DNA of 64,000 nucleotides from Multifurca ochricompacta (GCA_022496185.1 WTXG01000068.1:1-64000); one strand, 5' to 3'; counted from the first letter of the stretch, positions 11,601-22,511 are shown. The notes: generated by a model from the sequence alone, not told the origin. Translations and numbers: made by a program.

Positions 11601-12190
11601 ATGCTTTGGTAGCGAAGCAACGCCTGGGTCTTCCTCTCTTCTTCCACCCTTCGCACTATCGAGTGTCGAGCTCCATAGTCGTACCCTAGTGACTGATGAG
11701 AACGGGTAGGAATCTCTATCCATGGTTGCATCGCTCCAGTTGATCTTAGGTTCGAATGCGGCGAGCCATGGATATCCTAGCACTAATCTTCTTCACCCAA
11801 GTTGGTGACCAGGAATCGTATGACTTTCGTCTTTTCTCCTACTTGGACACTAAGGTCGGTGTAGTGCGTGATTTTTCCAGCTCGGTTGGCGTTCCATCAA
11901 TATTCCAGATATTCTTTTCCTGAGGGAGTGCCAGCATCCCTAATCCCATGGTTTCGCCATTCGTGGGCTGATAAAGTTTCGTGGCTCCTGAGTCATCAGG
12001 ATGTCACGGTCGGCCGTCCTCTGTGTAGTCTCGAAATGTACTGGTATTTTCAAAGATTTGAAGCGACTAGTATACACAGAGGTTACATGTAATGCTCGCG
12101 CCCAGGCCGATGGGTTTGAGCCGGTCAAAAATCCTTCTTTGCGAATGCCTTTTCTACTAGAATGGCCCGCACTTCTTCACTTTCCTTCAT
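8668..12190 (-). pseudogene. pol: Gy1b protease-RT-RNase H-integrase-chromodomain, heavily frameshifted
   Basis: Minus strand from high to low coordinates. Protease: the active site DSGAT is legible near 11990-12003, with a frame break just after it. RT: the FFGLTNSPATFQ block and YMDD (10965-10985), then RSFIGFCNFYRRFV. RNase H: TDHSNLLYW and ADALSRR near 10190-10330. Integrase: HHDLPSAGHPG and CAECQANK (9800-9920), DRDPRF-like near 9520, HPQTDG near 9440. C-terminus: ETTLHGENFPRPPPDLIDG and a degraded chromodomain near 8690-8866. At least eight frame changes are needed to follow the protein, so no functional product is expected from this copy. Confidence 0.9.
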
Positions 12191-12289
12191 CATGCTAGCC
12201 CATATTTCTTGTGCTTTTCCTCCTTCGTCTTTTTGTCAACCGTTGGTGGGTTGTTGCGGACAGGTGTAACTGTTGCTTCTGCCGCACGT

Positions 12290-13620
12290 ACTCCCTTCTT
12301 TGGGCATTCTCTTGACATATGTCCTTGTGCTTTGCAGCGAAAGCACCGTCCCTCCTTCATTAATGTCTGCCTTTCGTCTTCTGTAAGGGCGACCCGGCTC
12401 TGGTTCTGTCAGCAGAGGTGTCCATTGCGTTTGGATCCCTCTGACTGGTGTGTGGAGGTTTAATCCCAAAGGCTGCCTTCCACTGGTCGCGGGTCTTTCC
12501 CTTCCTCGTATCAACCCCAAAGCGCGTTTGGAAGTCGAGGTAATCCTGCTGCTGTCGTCTAGCAGCGTCAACCCAGGTATCCCAGTCATTGGGATGGTGG
12601 AATTGGATGATATTCTTTACCAGGGGATTGGGCAATCCCTGGGAGAAGAGGTCCAGTGTTGCCTCTTCGTCTGTGTCATATCCAGCCCTGTTGGCTAGAC
12701 TTCTGAACTTCGCTACATAGGCGTCTAGCTCTCCTTTCTCCATTTTCAGAGCTTTTAGTTCCCGGGCTGCCTTCTGCTTGGCCTGCCCGTCCGTGAATGC
12801 GTCCTTGAACCTCTGGGCAATGGTCTCCCAAAGGCCTTCGCTTGTGGTGCGACGCCCACCTTCAATCTCTTCGTTCAGCCATTCCAGCTGCTCCATTGTC
12901 CAGTCATCCACGGCCTCTCCTCGAATTAACGATAGGAAGAGATTGGCACGCTGGAAAGGGTTGATGATTTGGGGAACATCGTGATTAAAGTTTTTGAAGG
13001 TGGTGAATTCCAACATGAACTTTTTGCTTTGTGATCGGTCCCCTGTAAACGTTTGTGGCAGTACTCCCGACAAACGTCCTGATGGTGGGGGAATGTTCGG
13101 TGGCAGCATGGCTGGAGGCGGGGGAGGAGCTGGGTCTGGAAGCTGGGCGGCAATGGTAGACATTCCTTGATAAAACGGGGTGACGGTATCGGTTGATTGT
13201 ATGGAAATCTGGGGAGTTGTCAAAGCAGGGGCTCTGGACGTGACAACTCTGGGTGCAACTGGGGTGGTAGTCGACGCTAATACCAGTGCTTCTTCACTAT
13301 TTCTTCTACGTACTCTTCTGGTTCAGAGTCCGTGACAATGGCCGGGGGATTTTCTCTCCACGGTCCTAATCCAAATTCAGGTGGGGCGGGTCCTGTGGTA
13401 ACCCAAGAGTGTCGGCTATCCGAGTATCGGATTCATACCAAACTCTCTTCTCGTCGTCGTATTCTACCGGTTGGTATCTTCCGTCGTGATAGACGTAGTA
13501 TCCAAACTCGGACTCAAATCTTTCCAGGTGGCAGAGCCAAGTACTTGCTGTGAAAGATTATGCTCGTCTCTGCGTTCGATGAGTTCTTCTCGAAAGAGGG
13601 TCTGACTGCGGCTGGAAGCC
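12290..13620 (-). pseudogene. gag: Gy1b gag (capsid and CCHC knuckle)
   Basis: Structural protein of the element. An open 287-aa stretch (13223-12360) carries a Pro-rich segment and a Retrotrans_gag-type capsid region (VDDWTMEQLEWLNEEI, AYVAKFRSLANRAGYDTDEE). Beyond a frame break, a CX2CX4HX4C knuckle reading CFRCKAQGHMSREC is visible near 12310-12350. Recognisable gag N-terminal sequence continues upstream in other frames (YYVYHDGRYQPVEYDDEK near 13430-13510), so the ATG at 13223 is an internal Met and not the original start. Confidence 0.85.
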
Positions 13621-13628
13621 ACTGTGAG

Positions 13629-13639
13629 AGACTCGACTT
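13629..13639 (-). promoter_or_regulatory. Gy1b primer binding site, self-primed type
   Basis: Two bases inside the 5' LTR the minus strand reads AAGTCGAGTCT. This is the exact reverse complement of AGACTCGACTT in the LTR (13865-13875 on the opposite strand), which lies 35 bases after the TATA box. No tRNA 3'-end complement starting with TGG is present. This matches the Tf1/sushi mode in which the RNA 5' end folds back as primer. Confidence 0.65.
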
Positions 13640-13641
13640 GA

Positions 13642-14219
13642 TGTTACGTCTGGTGCGGGACGTTCCACACGACTTGTGCGACAGCTCGTTCTGCGGTTTC
13701 AGATAGGAAGCCAATAGGGCGTCCTGGAGTTCGGGTGAAGTGAGTCAAAGTCCGAAGGGCTGTTCCTTCGAGACAATGTTAAGTGGAAAGTGCCGAAAGC
13801 ACTGAGACGAACGAGTCAGAGTTTCAAAGGAGATGTCCAGAAGACAGGCACCGATGTATTCAATAAGTCGAGTCTGAGCTCTACAGTGTACACTATAGCT
13901 GACTTATATACGTAAGAGGGTGGGCGTCTATAGATAAGGGTAACGGAGTCAAGTGGGCCCAAATATCTGAAAGCGGAGGGCGTAAAGCCTAGCTTCTACT
14001 GATAGGGAATTAAGTAAATGTCCGTTCGTATGATAAGGAGATAAGTGATAAGCAAAATGATAACGAACACATAGAGGTAACAAAGAGGTCACGTGGATGG
14101 ACGAAGAGCACGTGAGGGGTCCCACGATGGAGACGTAATCTGATAATGAAGAGTAGGTGGCAGAGAAGGGTCGTCATTGGGTAAGAAAAAGTAAACGGGA
14201 AGAGACGGGGTTCGTAACA
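13642..14219 (-). repeat. 5' LTR of Gy1b
   Basis: 578 bp, TGTTACGTCTGG...TTCGTAACA. Nearly identical to 6804-7382. Includes the inverted TATA box at 13903-13910 and the self-primer at 13865-13875. Confidence 0.95.
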
Positions 14220-14389
14220 ACCAGCCAGAGATCCAACTTCTCTAACTCTTTGTGAGTTTTGCATACGAGTTGTAGATTCACTTATGCAAGTCTACACACC
14301 TCTTGCGTCACTCTCGAGGTCGAGAACGTGCTCATGTGGCATGGTGGGAAAGTGAGACTGGTGAACAAAGTCTCCAGATTCCAGCTCCT

Positions 14390-17035
14390 TCATTCCAGCA
14401 CTAGTCCAAATCCAGTTACCATGAGATCAAAAGATGATCTAGGCAGAGACTTTGTGAGGCCGTCTGCTAGCATCTCTCCAGTGGGAGTTCTCACCAAGTC
14501 TATCTGGTGTGATTCTACATATTCCCTAATGGCATGGTACTTTATTGGTATGTGCTTTGATTGCCTTCCTGTGACAGGGTTTAATGCAAGATCTACTGCA
14601 CCCTTATTGTCACAATGCAGTTGTATGGGTGAACTAACTTCATATCCCAACTCCTGCATGAATGTCCTGTACCACGCAGCCTGATTTGAAGCCTCTGCTA
14701 GGCTCATGTACTCGGCTTCTGTGGTGGACTGTGCTACTGTCTTTTGTTTCCTGGAGCACCAACTGATGGCTCCATTAGCAAGAAAAAAGACATAGCCTGA
14801 GGTGGAGTGGCGGTCCTCTTGATCTCCCCATGAGGAATCCGCAAAGCCATGAAGGCCTACTTCACCATTCCCTCCAGAATAGCACAACTTGTAGTCTTTT
14901 GTAGCATTTAAATAGGCTAAGACATACTTTGCTAGTTGCATGTGCTGCTGGGAAGGGTTGGAAGCAAATTGGCTAAGGCGTGCAACAGCAAAACTAATGT
15001 CGGGTCTGCTTCCAATCTGCACCCAAAGCAGAGACCCCATTAACTGCTGATACCTCTTAATTTCAGAGGTAGATGCCTGGTCTTCAAATTTGACCAAATG
15101 AACATCCACGCCAGAGGGTAGAGGAGTATATACTGGGTTGGAATCCCCCATTCCAAACCTCTCAACTATAGAGGACACATAGGCTGTCTGGTCGATATCC
15201 AGTGTCTTGTTAGGACGGTCCCTGGTGATGTTAACTCCAAGGTAAGACTGGATTTCGCCAAGATCGGTCATCTCATATCGGCTAGATAGAGAGTCCTTCA
15301 GCCATTGAATCTTCTTAGTGGAGGACCCAAGTATAGTGATGTCATCAACATATAAAATGATGAAAAGTGAACCATCCCCCTCTTGGTGATGATACACATA
15401 TACTCCTGCATCAGAGTACATCCAAGTGAAGCTCAGTTCATTGAGAACTGCATGGAATTGCAAGTTCCATGCCTGGGAAGCTTGTTTGAGGCCATACAGA
15501 GCCTTCTGTAGCCTACAAACTTTGGACTCTTGTCCAGCAACGACGAAACCAACAGGTTGCTCCATATAGATCTCCTCATCCAGATTGCCATGTAGGAATG
15601 CCGATTTGACATCCATCTGGTGGATTTCCCAATCCTCAAGTGTGGCCAACGCTAATAACAGTCTAAGAGACTCAAATCTGGCGACTGGGGAGAAAGTTTC
15701 GTCAAAGTCCACCCCCTCTATTTGGGTGAACCCTTTTGCTACAAGCCTAGCACGAAAGCGTCCATCTGCTTTCAATTTAAAAACCCATTTGGACTTTACA
15801 GCCTTTCTACCTTCAGGAAGGTCTTCAAGGCGCCACACTTTAAGTTTTTCTAAGGCATCAATTTCATATTGACATGCCTCAAGCCAATCACTGGCATTAT
15901 CAGACTCCATTGCTTCTTTAAAAGTGAGAGGATCCCTGTAAGGCGATCCTGCAGCATTGAGTAGATCCATCTGACCAAGTCTGGAAGAACCTTGCACAAA
16001 CTCTGCATTATCCTCATTGTAGAATCGAGGATTCAGACGACGATTCCGATTGGGATGTGCAGTATCCAAGTCTAAATCTTCTTGGATTGCCCTATCTCGT
16101 CGTTCAGAGCGTGGACTTGTCCTCTGAAAATTAGGTTGAGGAATTCTGTTTGCAATTCTTTGTGATTTTCTGATTGCTTTGGTTCTTTTGGGAGGGGAGG
16201 ATGGTTCCATGATTTGTGATGGAGGGGTCTGATATATAGTCTGAGGGTGTGTGGTGTCTACATTACATGTGGGTGTGGTAGGCTGTGGTGCTAATTGAGG
16301 AGGTACTATGTCCTCCTGTTCCTCTTCTAGGTCTTCCTCATCTTGAGGAGCCTCAGGAACATGTGTAGCAGTTGCTGGTGGTGGCCGGACTGAGCCACCA
16401 GGTAAAGTAAATGAGCCACCTTGACTAGGTTGCTCTATGGATTTCTCTACTCTGCTGTCCTTATCAGAGCGGGATGGGAAGGATCTCTCATCAAATGTAA
16501 CATCTCGTGAAGAGATGAGAGACCGGGTACGACTATCCCAAAGTGTATAGCCCTTAGAAGTGGGCTCATACCCGACAAAGACGGCTTCCCTGGCTTTGGG
16601 ATCTAATTTACGCCGCTTGCCCTCTGGAACATGATAAAAGGCTTTGCAACCAAAGACCTTGAAATACGAGACATCTGGTTTGTTCCCAACCAGAAGCTCA
16701 AGCAGAGTTTTCCACTTATTAGAACAGATGGGAGTTCTGTTATATATATGACATGCTGTCTCGACAGCACACTCCCAAAAACCAAGAGACAGGCCAGCAT
16801 CGTGCAGCATGCTAGTGCCTTTTTCCATAATGGTTCTATTGAATCTCTCGGCCCTTCCATTTTGTTGTGGACTATATGGCATTGTAAGTTTATGCTCTAT
16901 GCCAAAATCTTCAAGTGTTGCCTTCAGCGCCTTGTTCACATACTCCCCACCACAATCTGTATGGAGACACTTAATTTTATGATTGAATTTGTTTTCAAGT
17001 AGTGTCTTCAGTTTATTAAAAACTGGTGTGAACAG
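14390..17035 (-). CDS. pol: Co1 pol, 5'-truncated (integrase C-terminal half, RT, RNase H)
   Basis: Open from the LTR-A junction at 17035 to the stop at 14390 with no internal stop (849 aa from the first Met, plus about 30 codons upstream). Seen: integrase core end (HTDCGGEYVNKAL, NGRAERFNRTIMEKG); a long acidic Pro-rich linker; RT with WVFKLKADGRFRARLVAKGF, the QMDVKSAFLHG block and YVDD; and RNase H with ADSSWGDQEDRHSTSGY and AQSTTEAEYMSLAEA. Ends GFGLVLE. The protein normally continues N-terminally through protease and gag, lost here at the LTR-A boundary. It is the best-preserved copia RT in the window. Confidence 0.92.
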   Translation of the reverse strand: MFTPVFNKLKTLLENKFNHKIKCLHTDCGGEYVNKALKATLEDFGIEHKLTMPYSPQQNGRAERFNRTIMEKGTSMLHDAGLSLGFWECAVETACHIYNRTPICSNKWKTLLELLVGNKPDVSYFKVFGCKAFYHVPEGKRRKLDPKAREAVFVGYEPTSKGYTLWDSRTRSLISSRDVTFDERSFPSRSDKDSRVEKSIEQPSQGGSFTLPGGSVRPPPATATHVPEAPQDEEDLEEEQEDIVPPQLAPQPTTPTCNVDTTHPQTIYQTPPSQIMEPSSPPKRTKAIRKSQRIANRIPQPNFQRTSPRSERRDRAIQEDLDLDTAHPNRNRRLNPRFYNEDNAEFVQGSSRLGQMDLLNAAGSPYRDPLTFKEAMESDNASDWLEACQYEIDALEKLKVWRLEDLPEGRKAVKSKWVFKLKADGRFRARLVAKGFTQIEGVDFDETFSPVARFESLRLLLALATLEDWEIHQMDVKSAFLHGNLDEEIYMEQPVGFVVAGQESKVCRLQKALYGLKQASQAWNLQFHAVLNELSFTWMYSDAGVYVYHHQEGDGSLFIILYVDDITILGSSTKKIQWLKDSLSSRYEMTDLGEIQSYLGVNITRDRPNKTLDIDQTAYVSSIVERFGMGDSNPVYTPLPSGVDVHLVKFEDQASTSEIKRYQQLMGSLLWVQIGSRPDISFAVARLSQFASNPSQQHMQLAKYVLAYLNATKDYKLCYSGGNGEVGLHGFADSSWGDQEDRHSTSGYVFFLANGAISWCSRKQKTVAQSTTEAEYMSLAEASNQAAWYRTFMQELGYEVSSPIQLHCDNKGAVDLALNPVTGRQSKHIPIKYHAIREYVESHQIDLVRTPTGEMLADGLTKSLPRSSFDLMVTGFGLVLE

Positions 17036-18126
17036 TGTGAAACAGGCATGTGGCGCAGCATACTGACTGTGAAGAGTTAGCGGGTTAGGCTAGAAAGACA
17101 AGTTACTTCAGAGGTAGAAGAAACTCTATTAAACTATACTACACACCTAGAAAGACAAGTTCTATATACAGAGTTAGTCTTAGGTAGTGAAGATAGTAGA
17201 GATGTGACAGTTTGTTTTCCTTACTTTTCTTTTCTTTGTCGACTGTCTGGACAACTGTCTGAGTTGTATCAGTTAACCTATCTAACTAGGTTAACTGACT
17301 GAATACTAGGAGGGCGTAACCCCTCTATTGTTTTCCCTTTCCTTATGTACTGATCTAGCCCATCTCCTGTACCTATATGACGTGGTATGACGTAGCGTTG
17401 AGGTCACTGTGACGCAGCATGATATCATCCTATTATACCTACTTTACTTCATTGGCTAGACTCTTATCTCGAGTAGCGATCCAACTGTATTTAAACCTAT
17501 TACACTCTAGAGAACAGACCTTAAGTCTGTTCTCCTGTGTCAATACAGGTGTTTCCTTTGACTCACTGAAAGATCCCCTTGAACCCTCTTAAGTCGCGAC
17601 TTAGAGGGACTTCGAACCCCAGTAGCTTGTGACAGGACCTAGTGTCGCTGTTCGATTCCATATCTCGCACGTGCCCCTCTATCTTGTGTGGGCTTAACTC
17701 GACTTGACTGTAGTCTTGATCTTGACTTAGTTACCTTGAATCCGAACGACTCTCTGGTCTTGACACAGCACGCACCTGGCTGTGACAAGAGAGGACGACT
17801 TACACTTCAGAGGTAGAAGAAACTCTGAAGTGTAAGAGACGAAACAGACACCCTTATATACAATCCAAGGGATGGTCTGTGCACTGGGAATAAGTCCTCA
17901 AGTGCCGGACAAAGTCCAAATAATAAACATGAGGGAGAAAGGCCATTGGCCAATACAGAAATCACATGTTACATAGTGTATCAGTCAGCTACTGCGGAGT
18001 GTGAGAAAGAAAGTAATAATGATAATGTAAAAAGTCCGAAACTCCGGTATCTAATCTAATCTAACAAAGTAGCTAATCTAATCACCTGATGCCTGAAGCA
18101 TCACCGAACATCTCCTGTGTTCAACA
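17036..18126 (-). repeat. LTR-A, minus strand, interrupted by LTR-D
   Basis: TGTGAAACAGGC at the left and TGTTCAACA at the right are the reversed LTR-A ends. The LTR is opened at 17203-17787 by a solo LTR-D with TSD AGAGA. Left flank AACAG and right flank GCATG do not match each other; the right flank pairs with CATGC at 5814. Confidence 0.9.
17203..17787 (+). repeat. Solo LTR-D, 585 bp
   Basis: TGTGACAGTTTG...GGCTGTGACA with a perfect TSD AGAGA (17198-17202 and 17788-17792). TATTTAAA near 17490 is followed by the palindrome GAGAACAGAC-CTTAA-GTCTGTTCTC near 17511-17535. Confidence 0.93.
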
Positions 18127-18144
18127 GCATGCACCTGGCTGTGA
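18127..18144 (+). repeat. Terminal 18 bp of an LTR-D
   Basis: GCATGCACCTGGCTGTGACA ends two bases into the copia body; it is the missing end of the LTR-D fragment at 5814-6202. Shows that LTR-A was inserted into LTR-D before the segment between the two LTR-A copies was flipped. Confidence 0.75.
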
Positions 18145-20894
18145 CATTCATAGTGACCTAGTTGGTCCACTACAATGCACTTCAATTCAAGGGAACCTAT
18201 ACTTCGCCACTTTCATAGATGACTTTAGCAGGACTGCTCTAGTTGTTGCTATGAAAGCTAAAAGTGATTTTACATCAGTGTTCTGTAACATTAAGGCATT
18301 CCTGGAAAATAAAACAGACAGGAAAACAAAGACCTTACATACAGACCAAGGTGGCAAATTTGTAAATAGGGAGCTGAAGTCAATACTTGAGAAGGCTGGC
18401 ATAGAGCATAAATTGACAATGCCATATTCCCCACAACAGAATGGAAGGGCTGAAAGGTTCAACAGAACCATCATGGAAAAGGCTACCAGTATGCTGCACC
18501 ATGCTGGTCTTTCCCTTGGTTTCTGGGAATGTGCAGTGTGAACAGCCTGCCACATATACAATAGAATGCCAATCTGCTCTAATAAGTGGAGGACACTGCT
18601 TGAGCTTCTGGATGGGGACATTCCAGATGTATCCTACTTTAAAATATTTGGCTGCTTAGCCTATTACACTGTCCCAGAGGATAAAAGACGTAAACTGGAT
18701 CATAAAGCCAGAGAAACAGTCTTTGTCAGGTATGCACCCCATTCAAAAGGATACCTTTTATGGGATATGCATACTCAATCCTTCATATTGTCAAGAGATG
18801 TGACATTTGATGAAGGATCCTTCCCATCCAACCTTGCCAAGGACAACAAGGGAAAACAAAAGGAAAAAGTTACACCTTTTGTACTAGAAGTTGAGAGGCC
18901 TGTCCAGCCTCAACCAGCAGTAGCCACGGTTCCTCAGGCTCCTGAAGATAAGGAAGCTGAGGTTGAGGAACAGGAGGTAGTGGAACCTCCTCAAGTAAAT
19001 CCTGAGCCTACCACACCCAAAAGAGATACAGACACACATGATGTCACTATCTATCAGACGCCTCCATCTCAAGTCATGGAACCATCAGAACTCCCCCAAA
19101 GAACCCACACCAAAAGACAATCTAAGAAGAATGTTGGCAGACTTCCCCAACCAGTCTTTACTAGGGAAAGTCCACGCTCTCAACAATGTGACAGGGCTGT
19201 GCAGGAAGATATAGATCTTGATACTGCTTGTCCCAGACGTTCACGTCACATGAATCCTCATTTCTATAATGAGGATAATGCTGAGTTTGTGCAGGGTTCT
19301 TCCAGACTTGGGCATATGGAATTGCTAAACACCGCAGGAGTCTCTTATAGAGATCCCCTGACTTTTCAGGAGGTGATGCAGTCTGACAATGCCAATGAAT
19401 GGCTTGAGGCATGTAAATACGAAATTGATGCCTTAGATAAACTTAATGTGTGGTGCCTTGAGGATCTTCCAAAAGGAAGAAAGGCAGTCAAGTCAAAATG
19501 GGTTTTTAAGCTGAAACCAGATGGACAGTTTCATGCTAGGCTCATGGCAAAAGGTTTCACCCAAATAGAAGGGGTGGACTTCAATGAAACATTTTCACCA
19601 GTCACCAGATTTGAATCACTCAGATTATTACTAGCACTAGCTATGCTAGAGGATTGGGAAATCCACCAGATGGATGTCAAGTCGGCATTCCTACATGGCG
19701 ATCTGGATGAAGAAATATATATGGAGCAACCAGTTGGTTTCATCATTGCTGGTCAAGAGTCCAAAGTTTGTAGGTTACAAAAGCATTATATGGCCTCAAA
19801 CAAGCCTCCTGAGCATGGAATCTACAATTCCATGCAGTTCTTAATGAACTGGGCTTCACTCGGACGTACTCTGATGCAGGAGTATATGTGTTTCATCATA
19901 AGGAGGGGGATGATTCACTCTATGTCATTCTCTATGTAGATGACATTACCATACTTGGATCTTCCAATGATAAGATAACATGGCTGAAGTCGTCTCTATC
20001 TAATCAATATGAGATGACTGACTTGGGAGAAATCCAGTTGTACCTTGGAGTTAATATCACCAGGGATCATCCTAACAAGACACTGGAGATTGACCAAGCA
20101 GCCTACATTTTATCTATTATTGAGAAGTTTGGGATGAGGGATTCCAACCGAGTATATACTCCTCTTCCCTCTGGCACTGATGTCCATCTAGTCAAATTTG
20201 ATGGCCAGGCATCTACTTCTGAAATAAAGAAGTATCAACAGTTGATGGGGTCTCTGCTATGGGTGCAGATTGGAAGCAGACCCAACATCAGTTTTGCTGT
20301 AGTGCGCCTTAGCCAATATGCTTCCAACCCCTCTCAAGATCATATGCGACTTGCAAAATATGTCTTAAAATACTTAAATAGTACAAAAGACTGCAAGTTG
20401 AGGTATTCTGGAGGGAATGAGGGGAGTGGCCTTCATGGCTTTGCAGATTCCTCATGGGGAGATCAAGAGGACTGCCACTCCACCTCAGGCTATGTGTTTT
20501 TCTTGGCAAATGGTGCCATTTCATGGTGTTCCAGAAAACAGAAAACAGTAGCACAGTCCACCACTGAAGCTGAATATATGAGCCTCTCTGAGGCTGCAAA
20601 TCAGGCAGTGTGGTATAGGACTTTCATGGAGGAATTGGGGTATGAGGTATCCTCCCTATACTACTCCATTGTGACAATAAGGGTGCCATAGATTTGGCTT
20701 TAAACCCTGTCACAGGAAGGCAGTCAAAGCACATACCCATCAAGTACCATGCCATCAGAGGATACATAGAATCGCACATAATTGACTTAGTGCGAACTCC
20801 TACTGGTGAGATGCTGGCAGATGGCTTCACAAAGTCTCTACCAAGAGCATCATTTGAAGCCATGGTAAATGGACTTGGACTCATGCTGGAATGA
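18145..20894 (+). pseudogene. Copia Co2 pol, 5'-truncated and broken
   Basis: Starts within integrase (IHSDLVGPLQC, HTDQGGKFVNREL, NGRAERFNRTIMEK). A TGA at about 18538 interrupts integrase where homologues have a Glu codon (GAA). The frame then runs 18542-19780 (linker, RT WVFKLKPDGQFHARLMAKGF, DVKSAFLHG). A small deletion shifts frame near 19785 and YVDD follows in another frame (about 19936). A further shift lies near 20660, and the end NGLGLMLE is in a third frame. It is more diverged from Co1, Co3 and Co4 than they are from each other. 20895-21169 is its 3' untranslated part, without genes. Confidence 0.9.
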
Positions 20895-21169
20895 GGGAGC
20901 TGGAATCTGGAGACTTTGTATACCAGTTTCACTTTCCCACCATGAGCATGTTCTCAATTTCAAGAGTGACACAAGAAGTGTGTAGAGTTTCAGTTTGCAT
21001 AAGTGAATAACTGCTATATGCCTCTGAACACCACACCCTTCTCATCAACTCGTTTTGTCAAAAAGTTGACTCATTCTCAACCTTGACAACCTGAGAAAAG
21101 CTCCTGGCTGGCGATGTGCTCATTCAACTCATTTCCCATCTATGACCAGATGCCTTCAGCATGGAGGGA

Positions 21170-21682
21170 TGTTGAACACAGGACATGTTCGGTGATGCTT
21201 CAGGCATCAGGAGATTAGATTAGCTACTTTGTGGATTAGATTAGATATCAGAGTTTCAGACTTTTACCATATCATTATTATTTCTTTCTCACATTCCGCA
21301 GTAGCTGACTGATGTACCTTAGTAATGATACACAAGCATGTGATTCCTTACTGGCCAATAGCCTTTATCCCTCTTGTTTATTGTTTGGACTTTGTCCGGC
21401 ACTTGAGGACTTATTCCCAGTGCACAGACCATCCCTTGGATTGTATATAAGGGTGTCTGTTTCATCTCTTACACTTCAGAGTTTTCTTCACCTCTGAAGT
21501 GTAAGTCCCTTCTACATTACTTCCTACTTATACCTTTGACTAACCGCTCTCTGTAGCTAACTTGTCTTTTAGGTTAGTAGTATAGTAATAGAGTTTTCTT
21601 CACCTCTGAAGTCTAACTTGTCTTTTAGCCTTACCCACTAACTACTCACAGTCAGTATGCTGCGCACCATGCCTGTTTCACA
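21170..21682 (+). repeat. LTR-A variant, 3' LTR of Co2
   Basis: TGTTGAACACAGGACATG...GTTTCACA, 513 bp, following the purine-rich CATGGAGGGA. Its hairpin module has its own variants in both copies (loop TTTTCTTCAC, tail TAACTTGTCTTTTAG). Confidence 0.9.
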
Positions 21683-22112
21683 ACTATTGCCTCCAGACTC
21701 AGCCTCAGCCAGTCCACAGTCTCTAGGACACTCAGAACCCTCCTTCCCAACCATCAGTCACCTCATTTTGGTCATCCTTCCAAGCTCTCTGCTACCTCTG
21801 AACATGCTATCATGATACAAATCACCACAGGAAAGGTTGGCAATGCTGTCCAGGCCACAAAGCACATCAATTCCATCATCCCCAACCATGTCTCTTCACA
21901 AACTGTGCATTGGGTTCTTAAACAACATTCATTCAAGGCTGTAACAAAGAAGAAAAGGCCACTACTCTCTGCAGTACATTGCAAGAAGCACTTAGTCTTT
22001 GCTTTGAAGTACCAAAACTGGACTATGGAGGACTGGAAGAGGGTCATTTGGTCAGATGAGACCAAAATCAACAGGTTTGGGTCAGATGCCAGTCCTCCAC
22101 AGTCCACTCTCT
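21683..22112 (+). pseudogene. Tc1-like transposase N-terminal half, long arm of copy 1
   Basis: Encodes the second helix-turn-helix region (RLSLSQSTVSRTLRTLLPN) and the linker through EDWKRVIWSDETKINRFGSDA. It reaches the first catalytic Asp block (WSDET), then runs into the inverted arm. The first ~27 codons are missing on the left. No DDE C-terminal half exists anywhere in the element, so it cannot be catalytic. Confidence 0.8.
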
Positions 22113-22511
22113 GTACATCAAAGCAAAGGCTAAGTGCTTCTTGCAATGTACTGCAGAGAGTAGTGGCCTTTTCTTCTTTGTTACAGCCTTGAATGAATGT
22201 TGTTTAAGAACCCAATGCACAGTTTGTGAAGAGACATGGTTGGGGATGATGGAATTGATGTGCTTTGTGGCCTGGACAGCATTGCCAACCTTTCCTGTGG
22301 TGATTTGTATCATGATAGCATGTTCAGAGGTAGCAGAGAGCTTGGAAGGATGACCAAAATGAGGTGACTGATGGTTGGGAAGGAGGGTTCTGAGTGTCCT
22401 AGAGACTGTGGACTGGCTGAGGCTGAGTCTGGAGGCAATAGTGTGAGTGGAATGACCTTCAGAGGCCAGAGAGAGCATGTTTTCTTTCTGAGCAGAGGAG
22501 GTGGGGTGCAT
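22113..22511 (-). pseudogene. Tc1-like transposase N-terminal half, short arm of copy 1
   Basis: Starts MHPTSSAQKENMLSLASEG at 22511 and is open through both helix-turn-helix segments to VEDW, then crosses the palindrome junction near 22113. DNA-binding domain only. Confidence 0.8.

Larger units (their letters stand above)
6804..14219 (-). mobile_element. Complete Ty3/gypsy chromovirus Gy1b, 7.4 kb
   Basis: Two LTRs (6804-7382 and 13642-14219), 5-bp TSD ACCAG (6799-6803 and 14220-14224), primer site, gag, pol and ORF3 in the minus-strand order gag-pol-ORF3. The LTRs differ by about one substitution and one single-base indel by eye, so insertion is recent. The coding regions nevertheless carry many frameshifts. 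The unoccupied target is seen in the paralogous copia Co3 near 47197-47201. Confidence 0.96.
6203..17035 (-). mobile_element. Ty1/copia element Co1 (3' portion), split by Gy1b
   Basis: Minus strand: 3' LTR-B (6203-6716), 3' untranslated part (6717-6803 and 14225-14389) and pol (14390-17035). It is opened by the gypsy element at 6804-14219. Its 5' end (gag, protease, start of integrase, 5' LTR) is missing because LTR-A abuts integrase at 17036. Confidence 0.9.

Noticed and set aside
21683..22511. Palindromes dismissed as sequencing fold-back artefacts
   Set aside because: Two independent copies share one asymmetric junction, the arms have diverged from each other, and TA duplications flank copy 2. 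The artefact view was therefore set aside, though long-read checking is still the decisive test.
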